This document shows positions 13,921 through 19,511 of a stretch of 19,511 nt of DNA, one piece after another. This DNA is from GCA-020344715 sp050115935. GTDB taxonomy: Archaea > Thermoproteota > Bathyarchaeia > Bathyarchaeales > Bathyarchaeaceae. Below the pieces are notes generated by a model. The model was given only the letters and a program-made list of their open reading frames with translations. It was not told the origin of the DNA and did no database searches. How positions within the stretch are numbered: the stretch's first letter is position 1; each line of letters begins with the position of its first letter. The stretch is taken from assembly GCA_050115935.1 (NCBI GenBank), contig JASFPO010000026.1, positions 1-19,511 of the forward strand. Reading direction: 5' to 3'. The translations under genes were made by a program, and so were the position numbers.

Positions 13921-14536
13921 GGAGAAATCTCCCACTTCTTCTTTGGTATTCAACGTATTTGCTTCCAAATCTCTTTGTCAGCATTTGCTCTTCGTAAGAT
14001 GCTATGCCAACGTAGCCTGGAATAGCGACTAGAGGAACTAACGCTGCCAAGTTAAGTAGCATGAGGAATAACCCAAGAAACATTAAGAAATAGGCCAGAT
14101 AAGATGGATGTCTTATGTAACGATAGGGACCCGAAGTCACAAGTTGATGATCTTCCTGCATTTCCCATGATACAGCATAGCGACCACGTTCAAGAACACT
14201 CCACAAGAAAAGAGAATAACCTGCTGTTTCAAGTATGATGCCAACGACTTGGATGTATGAATCATGTTGAAAACGAAGTTGCAGAGGGAAATTACCTGTT
14301 TGAAACACTCCACTGAACATTATGAAAGGATATGTTACTGATTCGACAAAGAAGAATAGTGTTCCAAAGGCTGCCAGAGCGAAGATGATTCCTTGAGGAC
14401 GCTTAACCTCTGCATAGGCTTTTGCGGATTCTTGACGTCTAACTCGCAGAGTCCTGGCGAGATTGAGCAGATTCAGAGAGGTGAAAATTATCAGCCACAC
14501 CACTATGAAGGAAGCTGTGAAAACCTCGGGTATCAT
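13904..14536 (-). CDS. Isoprenylcysteine carboxyl-methyltransferase-type (ICMT/PEMT) integral membrane methyltransferase
   Basis: The product has 210 residues with five or so hydrophobic segments (about 5-25, 50-72, 93-115, 140-165 and perhaps 165-180). The diagnostic cofactor region is LVTSGPYRYIRHPSYLAYFLMFLG (about residues 130-155), followed by the EEQMLTKRFGSKYVEYQRRSGRFLP tail. This RHP and EE motif pair binds S-adenosylmethionine in the ICMT/PEMT/NnrU-like superfamily. In archaea such proteins methylate lipids or small molecules more probably than prenyl proteins. A TATA box (14561-14569) about 26 bases before the ATG means a near-leaderless transcript. There is no functional link with its neighbours. 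Confidence 0.88.
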   Translation of the reverse strand: MIPEVFTASFIVVWLIIFTSLNLLNLARTLRVRRQESAKAYAEVKRPQGIIFALAAFGTLFFFVESVTYPFIMFSGVFQTGNFPLQLRFQHDSYIQVVGIILETAGYSLFLWSVLERGRYAVSWEMQEDHQLVTSGPYRYIRHPSYLAYFLMFLGLFLMLLNLAALVPLVAIPGYVGIASYEEQMLTKRFGSKYVEYQRRSGRFLPRMKR

Positions 14537-14560
14537 GACTTAGAAAGAGTTATACCATTG

Positions 14561-14569
14561 ATTTAAAAG
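14561..14569 (-). promoter_or_regulatory. TATA box for the ICMT-type gene
   Basis: On the minus strand it reads CTTTTAAAT, a typical TATA element whose centre predicts a start near 14540, 4 bases before the ATG at 14536. Confidence 0.5.
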
Positions 14570-14714
14570 CTCTTGCCCGCCCGCGCTGGTCAACATACTA
14601 GGGCCATTGTATGCAAAGACTTGAACTCTTGTGTGCCTGAGCATCCAGTCTCATGAACATAAGTGCACAGCAGGCTTTAACATGGGTCTTCATAAGAAGA
14701 GATCTGTGCGTTCG

Positions 14715-15005
14715 TTACATTCCTCTCTGTTCTCTTTCAGGTCCTCTTGTGCAAAAATACTGATGGTTTAACCCCATCTGTTCAGTGAGTGGACAGGTTG
14801 GACAGATGCAATTGTTTTCCTCTGTGATGCACAATGGGCTCTTGCCTAAAGCACAGTACAATAGTTCTTTGTTCTCGCTTGCACATTTGTTGTATGTCGG
14901 GCATCCACTACATATGCAAAGCTTCTTTTTGGATTCAATAATCTTCATCCTGTCTTCTTCGGTCATTTGCTTCATCTGTTGCATAGCTTGCTCAAATCGA
15001 TCCAT
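14715..15005 (-). CDS. Cys-rich DUF2769-type protein
   Basis: The product has 96 residues from ATG 15005, chosen over an upstream in-frame start because GGTGGAG lies just before it and the TATA box at 15038-15047 predicts a transcript start near 15016. After an acidic/Met-rich helix (MDRFEQAMQQMKQMTEEDR) come nine cysteines in CICSGCPTYNKC, LLYCALGKSPLC and NCICPTCPLTEQ...YFCTRGPE, the pattern of DUF2769 proteins of archaea and anaerobes. The spacing suggests binding of a metal or iron-sulfur cluster, perhaps two sites. The function is unknown. It shares a divergent promoter region with the 33-residue zinc ribbon, and a 24-base motif there matches the TrmB promoter. Confidence 0.85.
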   Translation of the reverse strand: MDRFEQAMQQMKQMTEEDRMKIIESKKKLCICSGCPTYNKCASENKELLYCALGKSPLCITEENNCICPTCPLTEQMGLNHQYFCTRGPEREQRGM

Positions 15006-15037
15006 AACTCCACCAACCGGAGAATGCGTTTTTATCG

Positions 15038-15087
15038 AATATTTAAGCATATGTTGCTGTTGCGTAACAGTCACACACACTTAAAAG
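15038..15087. promoter_or_regulatory. Divergent promoter region with a candidate operator
   Basis: The minus-strand TATA (CTTAAATATT, 15038-15047) serves the DUF2769-type gene and the plus-strand TATA (acttaaaag, about 15079-15087) serves the 33-residue zinc-ribbon gene. Between them, 15052-15075 is a near-palindrome with core CTGTT-N4-AACAG (15057-15070), followed by GTCACA. The same motif (19 of 24 bases) is at 17431-17454 in the TrmB promoter. Confidence 0.5.
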
Positions 15088-15147
15088 TTCAAATCCTCCA
15101 AATAGAAATCTGTAACGAAACAATTGAATTTGTGGAGGTGGATTCTT

Positions 15148-15249
15148 ATGGCAAAATGTGGACTCTGTGGAGCAGAGGTTGGAGAACAACCAAAAATCAC
15201 AGCAGAAGGAAAATGTTCAGTGTGCGGTGCAAAACTTAAACCGGCTTGA
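15148..15249 (+). CDS. 33-residue zinc-ribbon peptide
   Basis: The frame runs ATG 15148 to TGA 15247-15249. The product is MAKCGLCGAEVGEQPKITAE and then GKCSVCGAKLKPA, with C4-x2-C7 and C23-x2-C26, a minimal single zinc ribbon. GGAGGTG at 15134-15140 is 7 bases before the ATG, a strong ribosome-binding site, and a TATA element is at 15079-15087. Archaea have many such tiny ribbons, with roles mostly unknown (metal storage, redox or RNA binding are guesses). The 81-residue gene follows by 55 bases, probably in the same transcript. Confidence 0.8.
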   Translation: MAKCGLCGAEVGEQPKITAEGKCSVCGAKLKPA

Positions 15250-15304
15250 TTCTAGCGCACCGATCTAGTGTGGTTTAGTTGAGAAATGGAAGGTGAAATG
15301 AAGA

Positions 15305-15550
15305 ATGATGGTTAGAAAAGCCACCCACGTCGACGAAGAAGAACCTCTCTTTCAAATGTTCTTTCTGAAAGACGACGTAGGTCAGAATGTTGAGGTTGTG
15401 GAGGTTAAGAAAATCGATTTCAAAGAAGTCGAAAGACGTCTTGGAAAGCGAGAATCAGTTTTCATCACTCGCAAACACAATCAAAGACTGAACACAACCT
15501 TAGTCGCAGAGGAGACTGTAACGGAACTTTGGCATTTCGATCGCATGTAG
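15305..15550 (+). CDS. Unknown 81-residue charged protein
   Basis: The product has 80-81 residues from ATG 15305 (a second ATG at 15308); AGGTGA at 15291-15296 is 8 bases before. The sequence alternates charged and beta-type stretches (VGQNVEVVEVKKIDFKEVERRLGKRESVFITRKHNQRLNTTLV), suggesting a small alpha/beta fold with no cysteine and no membrane segment. I recognise no family. It probably shares a transcript with the 33-residue zinc-ribbon gene. Its stop lies about 40 bases from the U-rich end of the minus-strand RNA candidate, so the two are convergent. Confidence 0.7.
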   Translation: MMVRKATHVDEEEPLFQMFFLKDDVGQNVEVVEVKKIDFKEVERRLGKRESVFITRKHNQRLNTTLVAEETVTELWHFDRM

Positions 15551-15589
15551 CTTGAAAATGCTAGACGCAAGTGAACCTCTGAGAGCATA

Positions 15590-15710
15590 CAAGAAAAGAA
15601 AACAATATGAAAAGCCCGAAACAGCTCCAACGCTTCTGTTAAACCTCATTTTTTTGGAGGTTCTCCTTTCTCTCTCTTTTCGCTCAAAGGTAGAAGCGTT
15701 GGGCTGCGGG
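15590..15710 (-). ncRNA. Candidate non-coding RNA folding as a three-way junction
   Basis: A perfect 11-base inverted repeat (CCAACGCTTCT at 15627-15637, AGAAGCGTTGG at 15692-15702) is extended outward by CAGC/GCTG (15622-15625, 15703-15706; one bulged base) and CCCG/CGGG (15615-15618, 15707-15710; three-base bulge), 19 pairs in all. Inside are two more hairpins: AACCTC/GAGGTT (15642-15647/15657-15662) and CCTTT/AAAGG (15665-15669/15686-15690). On the minus strand a TATA element (CATATAAC, 15729-15736) predicts a start near 15708, the first base of the outer stem, and after 15615 the strand is T-rich (CTTTTCATATTGTTTTCTTTTC), like a terminator. No known RNA family is recognised. The plus-strand reading of this region is a weak 61-residue frame and is not preferred. 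Confidence 0.5.
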
Positions 15711-15728
15711 AAAAATTGCGAATGTCCG

Positions 15729-15736
15729 GTTATATG
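15729..15736. promoter_or_regulatory. TATA element usable in both directions
   Basis: The sequence gttatatg reads CATATAAC on the minus strand. Minus: a predicted start near 15708, at the outer stem of the RNA candidate. Plus: a predicted start near 15758, giving a very short leader to the ATG at 15767. Confidence 0.45.
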
Positions 15737-15766
15737 AATCACAGTTGTTGAATTGAGTTTGACAAT

Positions 15767-15940
15767 ATGCCTTGGAAATTGATATTTGTCAGGAATTGTG
15801 GCAGCAAACCGTCAAATGGTCGGCGATGCAGGATTTGCAGACGTGACCTTGTTGGTGACAAAGCTTGGAGGAACAGAAACAAACATCGTGTTAAGTACGT
15901 ATGTGAAATGTGCTTCCCCAAAATATGGGTGAAAATATGA
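15767..15940 (+). CDS. 57-residue zinc-knuckle-type basic protein
   Basis: The frame starts with ATG 15767 and begins MPWKLIFVRNCGSKPSNGRR. It has C21-x2-C24 (CRIC) and C46-x2-C49 (CEMC) with 21 residues between, consistent with one zinc site, plus an extra C11. The protein is very basic (many Arg/Lys, RNRNKHRVKY), so it may bind nucleic acid. There is no Shine-Dalgarno site; the TATA at 15729-15736 gives a leader of about 10 bases, so leaderless-type translation is possible. It is convergent with the TrmB-MEDS gene (48 bases apart). I recognise no family. Confidence 0.6.
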   Translation: MPWKLIFVRNCGSKPSNGRRCRICRRDLVGDKAWRNRNKHRVKYVCEMCFPKIWVKI

Positions 15941-15988
15941 TCAGGCAGGTTGTCGGCTCTTCACAAAGCGATGCGTGTAAACGGTTGT

Positions 15989-17404
15989 TTACACTTTTCT
16001 GATCTCCATTCTTCCTAGTTTTGCATCTAAACCCGTGAACAAAACTGTACGATGAGCTCTGGCTAATTCGGTGTATAGGTTTATGGGATCATTGGTTTTG
16101 TTTAGCATGTCGGCGTTGTAAGCGCAGATGGCAATCATTGGAATGTCTAAGACCCTGTGGAGTGTCTTCTCATATTCAATTAATTCCCGAATCATGTTGT
16201 GCTTGAAGAAACATGCCATTTCTCCAGTAACCCTTAATCCTTTGAAGCCTTGTTTCAGGGCTTCATTGTAGAGTTTTTTCCATGAATTCAGAGTTGTGGT
16301 CATACTGAAATTTCCATCTATGATGTAGATGTCTTCGTATCCAAGGATTTTCAGAGCATGTGTTTTTTCATGTTTTTCCACTTCGATGCCGAATTGTTTC
16401 ATGGCGTTTCTTATTTGGTTGGGGTTCTCATCAGCCGCTACGTAGACTCCTGCTTCGCCATTTTCCAGTCCGACTTTAAGGTAATTGAAGAGAACGTTGT
16501 ATTTTGCTTCAGGAGAATCGTATGCAAATACTAGATGGTTTTTGGGTCTCAATTGCTCCATGAACTGAACCATCTTTTCAGGAACAGCGGTCGTTTCAAC
16601 ATACTTCCAGCTCACAGAAGCGTGCCAAAGGTTTTCGAAGTCACCTTGAAAGACTCCCACGAGGCTATCACTATTTGTCCACAGCCAAGGATTTTCTCCC
16701 ATGTTTCCCTCTGTGGTGGTTGAGATTAGAGCTTCCTCGAAATCAACGATCATGTAATGACTTGCGGGCAGATCCGTGCACCTTAAATCGATCGAGTTTG
16801 CAGGTGACACCTGCCTTTCTATGGCTTTCGGCAAGTATTCTCCATATTCGCCTAATTCCGATATAATACGAATCCTTACCCCTCTCTTTCTTGCTCTGTC
16901 GAGCTGTTCAGAGAAAATATGCATAAACTGCACGAGTTTTCCTCCAGAACACGCAATGTCAAATTCTCTCTCAGCTCTTTTCAGCATAATTAAGATCTTA
17001 CCTATCATGCTTTCTCGCTTTGAAAGCAGAGCGAAATTGGCTTTTTCTTCTACTTCTAACCTAGGCGTTCGCGCGAAATGCGCCAGAAACGTTTTCGCTT
17101 TAGCCTTCAACGCAGACACTTTCTCGCGAGATGCATCCTCCTCATGTTTTATCAGAAAGGAGATCGCTTCTTCCACAGGGGTGGCTCTGATTTTTGTTGG
17201 CTTTCCTACTATTTTTTCAATCAGTCCCATTTCTTCGAGCTTCGGCAACATTCTGTAGACATCTTCTCGACGCACCTTCGAAATTTTCGAAATTCGGCCA
17301 ACCGAAGCCAACCTTAGTCTAGCTATGGTCATATACACCTTTGCCTGATTACGAGTAAGCCCGAAGTCAATTAACATCTCAGCATTCCTTTCCAATGATA
17401 GCAA
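15989..17404 (-). CDS. TrmB-type regulator fused to a MEDS sensory domain
   Basis: The product has 471 residues. Residues 5-75 are the TrmB winged helix (FGLTRNQAKVYMTIARLRLASVGRISKISKVRREDVYRMLPKLEEMGLIEKIVGKP). A coiled segment (80-112) follows. Residues 115-270 resemble the PLD-like TrmB effector region (FDIACSGG, RKRGVRIRIIS, HYMIVDFEEALIST), and residues 287-465 are a MEDS/DcmR-type domain (NHLVFAYDSPEAKYNVLFNYLKVGLENGEAGVYVAADENP ... GLRVTGEMACFF ... IPMIAICAYNADML). MEDS is a sensor domain named from methanogens and methylotrophs. TTG 17404 is used, with GGGGGGA six bases upstream. The promoter holds a 24-base near-palindrome just past the TATA, a likely autoregulatory operator. The ligand is unknown. 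Confidence 0.87.
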   Translation of the reverse strand: MLSLERNAEMLIDFGLTRNQAKVYMTIARLRLASVGRISKISKVRREDVYRMLPKLEEMGLIEKIVGKPTKIRATPVEEAISFLIKHEEDASREKVSALKAKAKTFLAHFARTPRLEVEEKANFALLSKRESMIGKILIMLKRAEREFDIACSGGKLVQFMHIFSEQLDRARKRGVRIRIISELGEYGEYLPKAIERQVSPANSIDLRCTDLPASHYMIVDFEEALISTTTEGNMGENPWLWTNSDSLVGVFQGDFENLWHASVSWKYVETTAVPEKMVQFMEQLRPKNHLVFAYDSPEAKYNVLFNYLKVGLENGEAGVYVAADENPNQIRNAMKQFGIEVEKHEKTHALKILGYEDIYIIDGNFSMTTTLNSWKKLYNEALKQGFKGLRVTGEMACFFKHNMIRELIEYEKTLHRVLDIPMIAICAYNADMLNKTNDPINLYTELARAHRTVLFTGLDAKLGRMEIRKV

Positions 17405-17424
17405 GACGAATCCCCCCGAAAGAA

Positions 17425-17464
17425 TGTAACTGATACTGTTATGTTACAGTCACATATATTTATT
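17425..17464 (-). promoter_or_regulatory. TrmB-MEDS promoter with overlapping operator candidates
   Basis: The TATA (AATAAATATATG on the minus strand, 17453-17464) predicts a start near 17432. Between them 17431-17454 contains CTGT-N6-ACAG followed by GTCACA, and TGTAAC (17425-17430) pairs with GTTACA (17443-17448). A repressor bound here would block the transcript start. The 24-base segment matches 15052-15075 at 19 positions. Confidence 0.5.
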
Positions 17465-17702
17465 ACTTCAAACTTACACCGAAATTTCCCTGAAGATCAT
17501 CAATCAAAGCTACAACACAAAAGAAGTCTCCAAATGGAAGCAGAAAGCACGGCCAAAGACCTGCAGAAAGTCAGGAAAGCCTAGTGAGGGTACCCTGGGC
17601 TAGTTTTGGATAACGTTACAGTTGTTGAAGAGCAAAACGCAGTGCAAAGATGACAAGAGGCTCACGTTCCCAACTTATTCAAACTTAATCCTTTGGAATC
17701 AA
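17465..17702. other. Long gap with no supported gene; one stem-loop
   Basis: No gene or RNA family is seen. AGCCTAG (17578-17584) can pair with CTGGGCT (17595-17601, one G-U pair) around a 10-base loop. TAACGTTA (17611-17618) is a perfect 8-base palindrome, and GTTACAGT (17615-17622) repeats part of the TrmB-promoter motif. A plus-strand frame of 37 codons (17490-17603) lacks a normal start codon. Confidence 0.4.
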
Positions 17703-18560
17703 CTATTTGAAAGAAGGCATTATTTCTTGTGCAAAGCTTCTTATCGAGTGGATGATTTCTTCATTGCGAGGGAATGACGTCAAGAAGTATCTCACACCTT
17801 CTTCTATGGCTGCTTCAACTTTTTTGATATACTCCTTTGAGTCAGGGGGAGTCCAAGACGACAGAGCACCCGCCATAAAAGCTATTTTGTTGGCACGATT
17901 CGCCTTCTTTGCTGACTTCAAAACCTTGTCTTTTCTTTCTTCGTAACCTTCAGCACCTTCGAATTGCGGAATGTAGCAAATATCAGCATATCTGCCTGCC
18001 AGCTTGAGCATTCGGTCTCCCCTGCCTCCGAATAGGAGTGGAGGATACGGTTTCTGAATAGGCTTGGGCTCTAGAACTGCAGCCTTGGCACTGAAGTGTT
18101 TCCCATCAAATGTAACCTTGCTTTGAGTCCAAAGCTCTATCATTAGTTTGACGCCTTCCTTTGTCTTATCCACCCTGACTTTGGGCTCGTTCCATTCGGT
18201 GTAGCCTTCAAACTCTACTTGGGACCATCCGGCTCCAACGCCTAACACCACTCGTCCCGTTGAAAGGACATCGAGAGTTGAGATCATCTTGGCTAAAATG
18301 CTGGGAGAACGGAAAGGAATTGGAGTTACTAAAGTGCCAAGGCGGATACTCTCAGTCTTTGCTGCAAGATAAGTCAGAGTCACCCATGTGTCCAAAGTGG
18401 AATTCTTGTCTGGGCGTTTGAGCCATTCCACATCTCCCCACATGTAATGGTCAGGCATGAGCGCTCCATCAAAGCCCAGCTTATCTGCCTCCATAACAGC
18501 TTCTTTTATCATCGTCAAATCTTTAGCCCAGTTACCTAAGCCAGATAAGAAGAATTGCAT
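17703..18560 (-). CDS. LLM-class (luciferase-like) oxidoreductase, probably F420-dependent
   Basis: The product has 285 residues from ATG 18560, preferred over GTG 18572 because AGGTG is 9 bases upstream and a TATA at 18598-18610 predicts a start near 18578. Typical features of the TIM-barrel family are AVMEADKLGFDGALMPDHYMW (20-40), SIRLGTLVTPIPFRSPSILAKMISTLDVLSTGRVVLGVGAGW, EPKPIQKPYPPLLFGGRGDRMLKLAGRYADICYIP and the glycine-rich cofactor loop FGGRG. Archaeal members use F420 as hydride carrier to oxidise or reduce alcohols, aldehydes or tetrahydromethanopterin derivatives. The substrate is unknown. It is not in an operon; the gap to the divergent MFS gene holds the promoters of both. Confidence 0.9.
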   Translation of the reverse strand: MQFFLSGLGNWAKDLTMIKEAVMEADKLGFDGALMPDHYMWGDVEWLKRPDKNSTLDTWVTLTYLAAKTESIRLGTLVTPIPFRSPSILAKMISTLDVLSTGRVVLGVGAGWSQVEFEGYTEWNEPKVRVDKTKEGVKLMIELWTQSKVTFDGKHFSAKAAVLEPKPIQKPYPPLLFGGRGDRMLKLAGRYADICYIPQFEGAEGYEERKDKVLKSAKKANRANKIAFMAGALSSWTPPDSKEYIKKVEAAIEEGVRYFLTSFPRNEEIIHSIRSFAQEIMPSFK

Positions 18561-18597
18561 CTGAATCTGCACACCTACCCAGAACTTCCTCTCACCA

Positions 18598-18610
18598 GTT
18601 AAAATATCTT
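18598..18610 (-). promoter_or_regulatory. TATA box for the LLM oxidoreductase gene
   Basis: On the minus strand it reads AAGATATTTTAAC. The predicted start near 18578 leaves an 18-base leader that contains AGGTG before the ATG at 18560. Confidence 0.4.
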
Positions 18611-18715
18611 GTCAAATGCGCGCTTGTACATTCCTTTGCTAGCCATGAACGCCCATCTTGCCTAAAACATTAAATGGACTAAAGAAAATCCGATATTAGA
18701 CAGAGGAGTTGAAGA

Positions 18716-19511
18716 ATGAATTTGCAGACAGAGGAGTCCCAAAACACTTCAAAAAGGCGACCAACAGGCATGTTTGCGTTTACTACCATTTGGATTGGTC
18801 AAGTGATCTCATTACTCGGCACCGCTATGACCGGTTTTGCGCTCACAATCTGGGCTTGGCAAATTACTGGGGAAGCAACAGCTCTGGCTTTGGTTGGCTT
18901 CTTCACATTTGCTCCGGCTTTGCTAGTTACACCCTTCGCTGGTGCATTGGTAGATCGGTGGAACCGGAAATTCGTGATGATGTTGAGCGACCTCGCTGCT
19001 ATTGTATCTACAGTAGTTATTTTGCTGCTGTTCTGGACAAGCAATTTGCAGATATGGCATCTTTATGCGACTGGGGCTTTCGCTGGTGCTTTTGGAGCTT
19101 TCCAGTTTCCTGCATACTCTGCTGCTGTGACCACTATGGTCTCCAAAGAACAGTATGGTCGCGCTAGTGGTATGCTTTCTGCAGCTCAATTCGCTTCCAA
19201 TATTTTTGCCCCAGTGTTAGCTGTCATATTTTTGAGTGTTATCGGAATTGGGGGTATCTTAGTCATCGATGTGCTCACTTTTCTGGTGGCTATCGGAGCG
19301 TTGCTCTTGGTGCATATACCTCAGCCAATTGTAACACAGGAGGGACTGAGAAGCAGAGGTAGTCTCCTGAAGGAGTCAGTCTATGGGTTTCGCTACATTT
19401 ATGAGCGACGCAGTTTGTTTGCCCTTCTCTTGATTTTCTTTTTTATCAACCTTGTTGCTCCCTTTGCCTTCACACTGCTTTCACCTATGATATTGGCGCG
19501 AACTGGGAGTG
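18716..19511 (+). CDS. MFS efflux transporter (MFS_3/EntS-MefA-like), 3' end outside the window
   Basis: The frame opens with ATG 18716 and stays open to the last base (265 codons visible). GAGGAG at 18703-18708 is 7 bases before the ATG. The start is MNLQTEESQNTSKRRPTGMF, then TM1 in FAFTTIWIGQVISLLGTAMTGFALTIW. The MFS signature GALVDRWNRKFVM after TM2, in the form G-x3-D-R-x-x-R, is clear. Six to seven transmembrane helices are visible, with a cytoplasmic loop (PQPIVTQEGLRSRGSLLKESVYGFRYIYERRS). This type exports drugs or siderophores by proton antiport. It is about 400 residues in full, so some 130 are missing. It is divergent from the LLM gene (155 bases apart). Confidence 0.9.
   Translation, partial: MNLQTEESQNTSKRRPTGMFAFTTIWIGQVISLLGTAMTGFALTIWAWQITGEATALALVGFFTFAPALLVTPFAGALVDRWNRKFVMMLSDLAAIVSTVVILLLFWTSNLQIWHLYATGAFAGAFGAFQFPAYSAAVTTMVSKEQYGRASGMLSAAQFASNIFAPVLAVIFLSVIGIGGILVIDVLTFLVAIGALLLVHIPQPIVTQEGLRSRGSLLKESVYGFRYIYERRSLFALLLIFFFINLVAPFAFTLLSPMILARTGS

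Noticed and set aside
14590..14690. Minus-strand GAGTTCAAGTC (14618-14628) that looks like a tRNA T-loop
   Set aside because: The T-stem has a mismatch, no acceptor partner for CATACAA is found in range, and there is no D-arm or anticodon arm; at most a decayed tRNA.
15552..15737. 61-residue frame starting just after the 81-residue gene
   Set aside because: It overlaps the inverted repeats and T-rich DNA of the RNA candidate, has low-complexity sequence (LSLSF, KKRKQYEK) and no ribosome-binding site.
17490..17603. 37-codon plus-strand frame (KIINQSYNTKEVSKW...)
   Set aside because: It lacks an ATG/GTG/TTG start and a ribosome-binding site; kept only as a note on the gap.
1..19511. CRISPR array or transposon
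   Set aside because: No spaced direct repeats of 24-37 bases, no Cas or transposase genes, and no flanking long inverted repeats were seen.

Overview
The window looks like a piece of an anaerobic archaeal chromosome, most likely an uncultured Thermoproteota/Bathyarchaeia-type lineage. The reasons are archaeal TATA boxes about 25 bases before inferred transcript starts, frequent TTG and GTG starts, a tungsten aldehyde:ferredoxin oxidoreductase (AOR), an AbrB-PhoU regulator, a TrmB-MEDS regulator, a GYD-domain protein and a Cys-rich DUF2769-type protein. The lineage is an inference; no rRNA or tRNA was found to settle it.

Region 1 (1-10.7 kb) is metabolic. After the end of a membrane protein come an enoyl-CoA hydratase/ring-hydrolase-like protein with a C-terminal zinc ribbon (718-1689) and an HdrD/BamD-like iron-sulfur oxidoreductase with a vestigial flavin domain (1819-3357). 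They are followed by a convergent gene that joins an integrase-type helical domain to a Cys-rich sensor-like domain (3395-4396) and by a PhzF-family protein (4545-5432). A minus-strand operon (8365 down to 5501) encodes a MoaD-like sulfur carrier, a 47-residue zinc ribbon, a tungsten AOR-family enzyme and a four-cluster ferredoxin. An AbrB-PhoU regulator diverges from it. Next is a protein very like 6-hydroxycyclohex-1-ene-1-carbonyl-CoA dehydrogenase (Had/BamQ). Taken together, the Oah-like hydrolase, Had-like dehydrogenase, AOR, ferredoxin and HdrD-like protein resemble the parts of anaerobic benzoyl-CoA (aromatic ring) degradation. This is the main hypothesis for the window and is not proven.

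Region 2 (10.7-14.6 kb) is mostly small regulatory or stress genes: a dual-specificity-type phosphatase, a winged-helix regulator, a GYD-domain protein, a two-CBS protein, the mechanosensitive channel MscL and an ICMT-type membrane methyltransferase. Between them lie a 73-base inverted-repeat element with a well-placed TATA box (11464-11536), a hairpin at 13089-13111 and a possible gene remnant (13640-13920).

Region 3 (14.7-16 kb) has several very small Cys-rich genes (DUF2769-type, 33 residues, 57 residues), an unknown 81-residue protein, and a strong candidate non-coding RNA on the minus strand (about 15710 to 15590) that can fold as a three-way junction and has its own TATA box and a U-rich end.

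Region 4 (16-19.5 kb) has a TrmB-type regulator fused to a MEDS sensory domain, a luciferase-like (probably F420-dependent) oxidoreductase, and the start of an MFS efflux transporter cut by the window end. A 24-base near-palindrome in the TrmB promoter recurs (19 of 24 bases) in the divergent promoter of the DUF2769 and 33-residue genes. This suggests a small regulon.
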